From contig CAJTJG010000021.1 of NCBI GenBank assembly GCA_910576785.1, positions 1 to 48,402 of the forward strand: a DNA stretch of 48,402 bases, given 5' to 3'. The notes under the pieces were generated by a model. That model searched no databases. It worked only from the letters and a program-made list of their open reading frames with translations, and was not told where the DNA came from. This DNA comes from an uncultured Duncaniella sp. GTDB lineage: Bacteria; Bacteroidota; Bacteroidia; Bacteroidales; Muribaculaceae. How positions within the stretch are numbered: position 1 is the stretch's first letter; every line of letters starts with the position of its first letter. Shown here piece by piece: positions 43,236 to 48,402 of this stretch. The position numbers were made by a program, and so were the translations under genes.

Positions 43236-44010
43236 GGGTTCCCCCACCCCATGCGTGAAGGAGACTTGCGTGTTTCTGACCGAATATGGCGCGCGTCTTC
43301 TGGCCGCCGGAGCCACATGCATCCGCATCGAGAAAAATGTATCGAGAATGGCACATGCCTATGGCATGTGCGCTGAGATGACCGTGATGCCACGGCATAT
43401 TCACCTCACGCTTACCGACATACATTCGGGCGATATGATCACCTCGACAGCAGCCGTCAGGGACACCGGCGCGAATTTCGCCGTCAACACCGGACTGAGC
43501 CGCCTGAGCTGGGAGATAGCAGACGGTAGAATAGACTTCGGGGAAGCGCTAAGAAGATATCACGACATCATCACCTCCAACCGGCAGAACCCGTGGGGTG
43601 TATTGCTTCTCGTGTCACTGGCCAATGCTGCCTTCTGCCGCCTTTTCGGCGGGGATGTCTATGCAATGGCCATCACGGGGATGGCCACGCTGGCCGGTTT
43701 CCGCATCAGGCAGCTACTTCTGGGGCGCAGCGTGGACATAAGACTCGTTTTCATAATCTGCTCATTCGTATCCTCTGTGCTGGGAGCCACGGGCATACTA
43801 TTCTCTATTGGCTCCACGCCGGCAATAGCTCTCGGCACGAGTGTGCTGTATCTCGTGCCGGGGATTCCATTTCTCAATTCATTCAGCGACATGCTCTGCC
43901 GCCACTATCTGTGCGCCTTCAGCCGATTTGCCGACGCGCTCGTGCTGACATGCTGTCTATCGATAGGTCTGTGTGCCGGAGTGTGGCTCATGAATGCCAA
44001 TATGTTCTGA
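43225..44010 (+). CDS. Threonine/serine exporter, N-terminal subunit (ThrE/DUF1212)
   Basis: 261 residues. The DUF1212 signature is LTEYGARLLAAGATCIRIEKNVSRMAHAYGM (about 13-43). A helical region follows, and then five hydrophobic segments (about 120-260). In many bacteria ThrE is split into this long subunit and a shorter DUF3815 subunit; the latter is the next gene, six bases downstream. The pair is expected to export threonine, serine or related small molecules. Start codons at 43213 and 43216 are also possible; 43225 is preferred because the family match begins soon after it. Confidence 0.88.
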   Translation: MTSEGSPTPCVKETCVFLTEYGARLLAAGATCIRIEKNVSRMAHAYGMCAEMTVMPRHIHLTLTDIHSGDMITSTAAVRDTGANFAVNTGLSRLSWEIADGRIDFGEALRRYHDIITSNRQNPWGVLLLVSLANAAFCRLFGGDVYAMAITGMATLAGFRIRQLLLGRSVDIRLVFIICSFVSSVLGATGILFSIGSTPAIALGTSVLYLVPGIPFLNSFSDMLCRHYLCAFSRFADALVLTCCLSIGLCAGVWLMNANMF

Positions 44011-44016
44011 CCCGAT

Positions 44017-44499
44017 ATGTTCACACAGATATTACAGGACGCATTGTTTTCCGCGATAGCCGCCATCGGTTTCGCCGCCATCAGCCGTCCACCGTCCACG
44101 GCCTATCCGCTGTGCGCGCTTATAGCTGCCGCCGGCCATTCTCTCCGCTTCATACTCATGTCCGATGCCGTAGCCGGCATGCACATCATACCGGCCACGC
44201 TCGCCGCGTCACTGCTCATTGGCACACTCGCCGTGCTTGTGACTCCTATGTTCAGGATCCCGGCGGAGACATGCCTATTCCCGTCACTCCTGCCAATGAT
44301 ACCCGGCATATACGCCTACAAGGCATTCGCCGGCCTGGCCCTCTGTCTATTCTCCGGAAACCAGGAAACATTCAGCCACAGCTTTTTCCTGTTCGGCTAC
44401 AACGCGATGACCTGCTCATGCATACTGCTGTGCATGGTAACCGGCGCGGTAATACCGCTGTTCGTGCTGAAAAAGATAGCTTTTCAGGCCACACGATAG
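44017..44499 (+). CDS. Threonine/serine exporter, C-terminal subunit (DUF3815)
   Basis: 160 residues with about five hydrophobic segments. The family pattern RIPAETCLFPSLLPMIPGIYAYKAF (about 85-109) is visible. It complements the preceding DUF1212 protein to rebuild a complete ThrE-type exporter. Gap to the preceding gene six bases. Confidence 0.86.
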   Translation: MFTQILQDALFSAIAAIGFAAISRPPSTAYPLCALIAAAGHSLRFILMSDAVAGMHIIPATLAASLLIGTLAVLVTPMFRIPAETCLFPSLLPMIPGIYAYKAFAGLALCLFSGNQETFSHSFFLFGYNAMTCSCILLCMVTGAVIPLFVLKKIAFQATR

Positions 44500-44519
44500 G
44501 ACAATAATCAGGAAAATAC

Positions 44520-44527
44520 TACCTTTG
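44520..44527 (+). promoter_or_regulatory. -7 box of the LysR-type regulator gene
   Basis: TACCTTTG matches the -7 consensus, 38 bases before the start codon. The expected TTTG position (about 44496) does not match, which is common for regulated promoters. Confidence 0.45.
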
Positions 44528-44565
44528 CACCTAATATACCACAACGCCACGGAGATAAAACGACA

Positions 44566-45465
44566 ATGGAACTGCGGCAGCTAAGATACTTTGTAAAAGT
44601 CTCGGAGACCCTGAACTTCTCCGAGGCGGCCAAGGCTCTGTCTGTAACACAGAGCACTCTCTCCCAACAGATCAAGCAACTCGAGGACGAACTCGGCGAG
44701 CCACTGCTCACCCGCACCAGCCACAGCGTGGCCCTCACCGAAGCTGGCCATACCATACTCGCCAATGCACGGCAGGCATTGCACGAGGCGTCTCTCTGCG
44801 CCGAACGTATCAATGATCTCAACCGTCTCGCTACCGGCACGCTCAACATAGGCGTGACATACTCCTTCAGCCCGATCCTCACAGAAACGATACAGACGTT
44901 CATGAAAATGTATCCCAAGATAAAGCTCAATATCTTCTATAAACCCATGAGCGAGCTGATGGAGCTACTGAAGGACGGAACGGTGGATTTTGCACTGGCT
45001 TTCAAGCCGTCAAAGAATGTAGAGGGGATAGAGTCGCATATCCTATTCCAAAACTGTCTCTCCGTAGTTGTCGCCCCTCATCATCCACTCGCCGCTCACG
45101 AGCGGGTCACACTCCACGATCTCGGGAAATATGATCTCGCCCTCCCCTCCAAAGGCCTCCAGGCACGCAATGCATTTGATGCCATCGTAAGTCCCGGCGT
45201 CGATCTGCGCATACGCATAGAGCTTAACGAGGTGAACATACTGCTGAAACTCGTCAGGCAAAGCATGCTCGTATCCGTCCTCGCAGAGGCCACCATCCAC
45301 AACGAACGAGACATCAAGGCCATACCGCTCGATGTGCCCGACAACGAAATGGCCGGATGTGTCCACATACTCAAAAATGCATACCGCAAGAAGTCGATGC
45401 TCGAATTCATACGTCTTCTCAGCGAATCAGTAGCCGTCAGAGAGCGCCAGAACGCATGGCTTTGA
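44566..45465 (+). CDS. LysR-type transcriptional regulator
   Basis: 299 residues. The N-terminal winged helix-turn-helix is MELRQLRYFVKVSETLNFSEAAKALSVTQSTLSQQIKQLE and the beginning of the linker helix follows. The remainder (about 92-295) is a type 2 periplasmic-binding fold for an inducer, beginning TGTLNIGVTYSFSPIL. It is nearest the CynR/CysB-like group by eye. Genes downstream (nitroreductase) and facing (decarboxylase-cupin) are plausible targets, since LysR regulators usually control neighbours, but no operator motif (T-N11-A in a palindrome) was established here. Confidence 0.93.
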   Translation: MELRQLRYFVKVSETLNFSEAAKALSVTQSTLSQQIKQLEDELGEPLLTRTSHSVALTEAGHTILANARQALHEASLCAERINDLNRLATGTLNIGVTYSFSPILTETIQTFMKMYPKIKLNIFYKPMSELMELLKDGTVDFALAFKPSKNVEGIESHILFQNCLSVVVAPHHPLAAHERVTLHDLGKYDLALPSKGLQARNAFDAIVSPGVDLRIRIELNEVNILLKLVRQSMLVSVLAEATIHNERDIKAIPLDVPDNEMAGCVHILKNAYRKKSMLEFIRLLSESVAVRERQNAWL

Positions 45466-45513
45466 CCATCGCCCCCCTACTTAAGAATCACTCGATCCAA
45501 CAGAATATATCTC

Positions 45514-46110
45514 ATGACTTACGATAAATCAGACAAATTCTCAATCCTAAAGAATCTGCTCATCACCAACCGGTCAGTGCGACGGTTTGACCACTCACGA
45601 GCCATCCAGCCGTCAACCGTCGCCGAACTAATAGACCTGACGCGATATTGCGCATCGGGCAGGAATCTCCAGCCGTTGCGATACCGCATAGTCACCGACT
45701 CGGCGGAATGCGCGGACGTATATCCGCATCTCGCCTGGGCCGGATACTACAAGGATTGGGACGGCCCTGACGAGAAGGAACGTCCTGTGGCATATCTCAT
45801 ACAGTGTCTCGACACCGCACTATGTCAGAACTGCCTGTGTGACGACGGGCTGCAACTCGAGGCAATAACCCTCGGAGCGGCTTCGCTCGGTATAGCAGGA
45901 TGCATCATAAAGGCTTTTAACAAACAAATGATATCTGAAGTACTCGATATACCAGCCAGATATGAGCCAAGATATGTGCTCGCCCTCGGATATCCTGCCG
46001 AAAAAGCCACGATTGTAGATCTCGGCGAAGATGGCGACATAAAATACTACCGCGATGACGCGTCCACACAGTGTGTCCCCAAAAGACCTCTCTCAGAATT
46101 GATCATCTGA
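45514..46110 (+). CDS. Nitroreductase-family protein
   Basis: 198 residues of the FMN-dependent nitroreductase family. ILKNLLITNRSVRRFDHSRAI (about 11-31) has the Arg-rich FMN-phosphate site; TRYCASGRNLQPLRYRIV (about 43-60) carries the Asn-Xaa-Gln flavin contact. EAITLGAASLGIAGCII and YVLALGYPAEKA are the usual closing motifs. It is expected to reduce nitro, quinone or flavin substrates with NAD(P)H. The segment CLDTALCQNCLCDDG has three Cys in nine residues, an unusual feature for the family. It lies 48 bases after the LysR gene and its end overlaps the converging decarboxylase-cupin gene by eight bases. Confidence 0.88.
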   Translation: MTYDKSDKFSILKNLLITNRSVRRFDHSRAIQPSTVAELIDLTRYCASGRNLQPLRYRIVTDSAECADVYPHLAWAGYYKDWDGPDEKERPVAYLIQCLDTALCQNCLCDDGLQLEAITLGAASLGIAGCIIKAFNKQMISEVLDIPARYEPRYVLALGYPAEKATIVDLGEDGDIKYYRDDASTQCVPKRPLSELII

Positions 46111-46951
46111 GATCAAGGTATACGTCATCAGTGACGGGGTCGAGCCACTCGTTCGAGCTGTCCTCCCCGTCAAGCTCGAATGCAAGATGAGAGAACCAAC
46201 TGTCGGAAGCTGCACCATGCCAGTGCTTGACATTCGCCGGGATATGGATCACTGTTCCGGGAAGGATCTCCACAGCCTCCTTCCCTTCCTCCTGATACCA
46301 CCCCCGGCCACCTACACCGATCAGCATCTGTCCCCCACCCTTCGAGGCATGATGTATATGCCAATTGTTGCGGCATCCGGGCTCGAATGTTACATTAAAG
46401 ATTTTCACCTGCTCCGATGAGACCGGGGCGAGATAACTGTTGCCCGTGAAATATCTCGCATAAGCGGTATTGGGCTCTCCTATCGGGAAAATCATCTCCC
46501 GCTCGAACACGGCCTTGGCATCGGCTGCATCCGAGGTGTCCTTCCATACCTCCGTGGCCTGACGGAAAGCACCCCAGGCCTTAGGCCATCCGGCATAGAA
46601 GGCAACCTGAGTGAGGATCTCGGCAATCTCCGTTCGCGTCACACCATTCTTTTTCGCCTCCTGAAGATGATATGTCAGAGACGAGTCGATTATACCGCTG
46701 CTCACAAGCGCCGTGACAGTAACAATACTGCGATCGCGCAGAGCAAGCTTATCAGTACGGCTCCACACCTCACCGAAAAGCACATCATCATTAAGTTCAG
46801 CGAACTTTGGAGCGAACTCGCCGAGCGCAGCGCGCCCAGCGGTCTGTCTGATCTCAACAGGCTCATCTGTAAGCCTGGCCGGATTTTGTGAATATGCCAT
46901 AGTCAAAGATGATATTGCAGCCATAACGGCCACTATGTAGAATTTATTCAT
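46103..46951 (-). CDS. Secreted carboxymuconolactone decarboxylase-cupin fusion
   Basis: 282 residues. A signal peptide (about 1-20, ending MAYSQ) is followed by a carboxymuconolactone decarboxylase/AhpD-like domain (about 55-140: TKLALRDR..VTALVSSGI.. and ILTQVAFYAGWPKAW). A cupin domain (about 180-265) has the metal pattern WHIHHASKGGGQMLIG with later HIPANVKHWHG. The AhpD-like CxxC is absent, so peroxidase-type activity is unlikely. This fusion is frequent in Bacteroidetes, and its substrate is unknown. It converges on the nitroreductase gene and is probably in the same LysR-controlled neighbourhood. A TAATTTTG box on the minus strand at 46995-46988 is a possible -7 element. Confidence 0.86.
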   Translation of the reverse strand: MNKFYIVAVMAAISSLTMAYSQNPARLTDEPVEIRQTAGRAALGEFAPKFAELNDDVLFGEVWSRTDKLALRDRSIVTVTALVSSGIIDSSLTYHLQEAKKNGVTRTEIAEILTQVAFYAGWPKAWGAFRQATEVWKDTSDAADAKAVFEREMIFPIGEPNTAYARYFTGNSYLAPVSSEQVKIFNVTFEPGCRNNWHIHHASKGGGQMLIGVGGRGWYQEEGKEAVEILPGTVIHIPANVKHWHGAASDSWFSHLAFELDGEDSSNEWLDPVTDDVYLDLR

Positions 46952-46995
46952 TTATTAAGGATCTCTTTCATATGTTTGATCTATTGGCAAAATTA

Positions 46996-47207
46996 CATCA
47001 TCCCGTCCTATAAAACATACCTTTTTCAACGATATTAATATCAAAATTCCATATCTGCATTCACCTATACCTATATTATATATCGTAATTATCCATACAT
47101 TGCGACTATAGCCTCCCAATCCCACTGCTAAAGTACATATCATGACCACCCTCATAATCCGCAAAGAGAGACAAAAAACAAACAAATGTTAAAATAGGCT
47201 ACCAAAA
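46996..47207. other. Intergenic stretch before the tRNA-Lys promoter
   Basis: About 210 bases of AT-rich sequence with no supported gene. A 76-codon minus-strand frame overlaps it, but it lacks family resemblance and a start signal. Nothing else stands out before the tRNA promoter at 47208. Confidence 0.6.
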
Positions 47208-47239
47208 TTTGCATATTAGAAAAATAATATCTACTTTTG
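47208..47239 (+). promoter_or_regulatory. Promoter of tRNA-Lys
   Basis: TTTG (47208-47211), 20 bases and TACTTTTG (47232-47239) give a full consensus match. The start near 47245 is about 39 bases before the tRNA. Confidence 0.82.
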
Positions 47240-47283
47240 CACTGTTTTTAAGAGAGACCTCTAAAAAACACAAATAAAGGTTA

Positions 47284-47356
47284 GATTCGCTAGCTCAGCT
47301 GGTAGAGCACAACACTTTTAATGTTGGGGTCCTGGGTTCGAGCCCCAGGCGGATCA
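47284..47356 (+). tRNA. tRNA-Lys (anticodon TTT), probable integration site
   Basis: A 73-base cloverleaf. GATTCGC pairs with GCGGATC (one T-G pair), the D-arm contains AGCTCAGCTGGTAGAGC, the anticodon stem is CAACA/TGTTG with loop CTTTTAA, and the T-arm is CTGGG TTCGAGC CCCAG. The discriminator is A. CCA is not encoded. The 3' part is a likely attachment site because a tyrosine recombinase gene and low-GC sequence follow directly. Confidence 0.96.
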
Positions 47357-47379
47357 CGAAAGGGTTTATCAATCCGACG

Positions 47380-47414
47380 AAAACCTCTGAAAATCACCGA
47401 TTTTCAGAGGTTTT
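47380..47414 (+). terminator. Terminator hairpin after tRNA-Lys
   Basis: AAAACCTCTGAAAATC (47380-47395) and GATTTTCAGAGGTTTT (47399-47414) are perfect 16-base complements around the loop ACC. The 3' arm itself ends in TTTT. It follows the tRNA by 23 bases and probably ends its transcript. Confidence 0.8.
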
Positions 47415-47473
47415 GCTTTATGCCCTCTATCCCCAATCATTGCAAAATATTGAAGTATCTGGTGTGCAAAAAG

Positions 47474-47656
47474 GGTACACTTAAAATTGTACCGCCAACT
47501 GTACCCTCTTAAAGATTTATTTCGTTATTTTTCAACGATTTGCGCATGATATAAACTGCTAATGAATGTACCCTTTTCAGGTGTGTCGAGGGTACAATAT
47601 CAAGTGGAGATGTGGTACATTTCAAGTGTACCACAAACGATGTACCACAGTGTACC
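47474..47656. repeat. Cluster of nine GGTAC/GTACC motifs upstream of the integrase gene
   Basis: The pentamers occur at 47474, 47489, 47501, 47568, 47591, 47614, 47628, 47642 and 47652, in both orientations. Four of them belong to GTGGTAC or GTACCAC forms (47612-47618, 47628-47634, 47642-47648, 47652-47658) and others to GGGTAC/GTACCC. Chance expectation over 183 bases is below one. They may be arm-type sites for the integrase or an excision factor, or operators controlling it. Confidence 0.75.
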
Positions 47657-47723
47657 ACGCCCTCTCTATCAATACTTCCGACAGAATAAATGGTTGTCTG
47701 AAGTGTTAAAAAAGGGTGCGAAA

Positions 47724-47773
47724 CGAGGGTGCAGATTGGCAGATTATGTGAATTTGGGCGTTTTGCACCCTCG
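47724..47773. repeat. 10-bp inverted repeat upstream of the integrase gene
   Basis: CGAGGGTGCA (47724-47733) and TGCACCCTCG (47764-47773) are perfect complements with a 30-base spacer. It lies between the GTAC cluster and the integrase promoter and could be a second protein-binding site. Confidence 0.6.
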
Positions 47774-47811
47774 CTACCCCGATAATTTCATACGTTCTTT
47801 GGCTTTTACTA

Positions 47812-47843
47812 CTTGTAAAACCGAGAAAAATTTTGTATCTTTA
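47812..47843 (+). promoter_or_regulatory. Promoter of the integrase gene
   Basis: CTTG (47812-47815), 20 bases and TATCTTTA (47836-47843), close to the TTTG/TAnnTTTG consensus. The start near 47850 leaves about 19 bases before the integrase start codon. Confidence 0.55.
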
Positions 47844-47868
47844 GTTTAACCATTAAAGCCACAAACAA

Positions 47869-48402
47869 ATGAAATTATCCAACGAGAGCTATTTCTCCTT
47901 GAACTTCATTGCAAGGAAGGCTCGCTTAAACAAGGAGGGTGAAATGCCCATTGCTCTCCGCATCACTATGAATGGGCAACGTGCGGAAATCTATACCAAC
48001 CGGTATGTATCTCCAGAAAACTGGAATGCAGCGAAAGGTCAGTCTAAAGGCAAGACTAAGAAAGACCTTGAACTTAACCGCTATCTCGACACGATACGCA
48101 CGAAAATCTGCGAGATACATAACCAGCTTGTCATGCGTGACGACATGGTTAATCCGGATGTGCTTAAACGGGCCTTCCTCGGCAAACTTGAAAAGCCGAA
48201 GATGCTGTGCGAGGCTTTCCGCGAAGTCAACGTGAAGGTGCGCGAGAAACTGGAACGCGGCGATGTCTGCGAGGCTACCGTACTCCGCTGGGAGCGTTGT
48301 GTGAAGTATCTGGAAGAATTCCTGCTTGACAAGGAAGGCGTGAAGGATATTCCGATGAAAAAACTCACATCGGGTATGGTGGACGACTTCGAGCATCATC
48401 TG
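47869..48402 (+). CDS. Tyrosine-type integrase, 5' part (runs off the window)
   Basis: 178 codons are open to the window end. MKLSNESYFSLNFIARKARLNKEGEMPIALR begins the arm-binding beta-domain typical of Bacteroidetes integrases, with RITMNGQRAEIYTNRYVSPENWNAAKG as the usual continuation. From about residue 105 (LCEAFREVNVKVREKLERGD) the helical core-binding SAM-like domain starts. The catalytic domain with the R-H-R-Y residues lies beyond the window. It sits 512 bases after tRNA-Lys on the same strand, so it is the proximal integrase gene of an element inserted at the tRNA 3' end. Lower GC than the chromosomal genes to the left supports transfer. Confidence 0.9.
   Translation, partial: MKLSNESYFSLNFIARKARLNKEGEMPIALRITMNGQRAEIYTNRYVSPENWNAAKGQSKGKTKKDLELNRYLDTIRTKICEIHNQLVMRDDMVNPDVLKRAFLGKLEKPKMLCEAFREVNVKVREKLERGDVCEATVLRWERCVKYLEEFLLDKEGVKDIPMKKLTSGMVDDFEHHL

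Noticed and set aside
46955..47185. 76-codon minus-strand frame upstream of the decarboxylase-cupin gene
   Set aside because: AT-rich product full of Ile and Val with no recognisable domain; it covers the expected promoter region of the downstream gene.
47474..47773. CRISPR array
   Set aside because: The repeated GTACC motifs are only 5-9 bases, occur in both orientations and have irregular spacing, so they do not form repeat-spacer units.
47562..47849. 95-codon plus-strand frame between tRNA-Lys and the integrase gene
   Set aside because: It runs through the GTAC-motif cluster, the 10-bp inverted repeat and the integrase promoter, has a Val/Tyr/Gln-rich product with no family resemblance, and its composition follows the repeats rather than a protein.

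Overview
This window looks like a chromosomal segment of a Bacteroidales bacterium, most likely a member of the Muribaculaceae; the family-level placement is inference. The support is: promoters of the Bacteroidetes type (TTTG about 20 bases before TAnnTTTG) with no clear Shine-Dalgarno sites; a short RpoD-type sigma factor; the MurF-Alr and DAHP synthase-chorismate mutase fusions; the clpP-clpX-recQ order; GSCFA, DUF4861 and A1S_2505-type proteins; and GC-rich coding sequence that still uses many ATA isoleucine codons.

Layout. A tRNA-Gly (minus) opens the window, followed by a minus-strand operon aroE-yeiH-comEC (212-4003). Bases 4155-4377 hold a promoter, an 18-codon leader peptide with nine Phe/Tyr codons and a terminator/antiterminator pair. 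This leader precedes the plus-strand aromatic amino acid operon pheA-aminotransferase-DAHPS/chorismate mutase-tyrA (4414-8305). Then come clpP-clpX-recQ-ftsE (8589-13560), a minus pair rnz and GH30 glycosidase (13712-16166), and argS, a Bax-inhibitor-1 protein and a carboxynorspermidine/saccharopine dehydrogenase (16333-20162). A minus-strand lipopolysaccharide inner-core operon follows: waaA, lysophospholipid acyltransferase, kdsB-like, heptosyltransferase, LtaS/EptA-like sulfatase (20269-26041). Facing it is a plus operon with a tRNA-editing-like B3/4 protein, TsaC/YciO and a FemAB/GNAT-like protein (26166-28380).

The region 28513-34598 (minus) holds a pRiA4b ORF-3-like protein, secreted proteins of unknown function and a long PurF-like enzyme. 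A CPA1-type K+/H+ antiporter (34686-36173) converges on a lipoprotein-GSCFA-murF/alr operon (36177-39992). Next are a DUF4861 protein with an A1S_2505-type protein, rpoD, a small membrane protein with a split ThrE-type exporter, and a LysR regulator with a nitroreductase facing a secreted carboxymuconolactone decarboxylase-cupin fusion. At 47284 a tRNA-Lys is followed by about 500 bases of low-GC sequence dense in GGTAC/GTACC motifs and then by the 5' part of a tyrosine recombinase that runs off the window. This is most simply the end of an integrative element inserted at the tRNA.

The most notable non-coding signals are: (1) the complete Phe/Tyr transcription attenuator; (2) a family of long, nearly perfect inverted repeats at gene ends (8331, 13572, 20175, 28395, 29173), two of which are clearly homologous and differ at three positions that are all compensated on the opposite arm; and (3) the GTAC-motif cluster between tRNA-Lys and the integrase.
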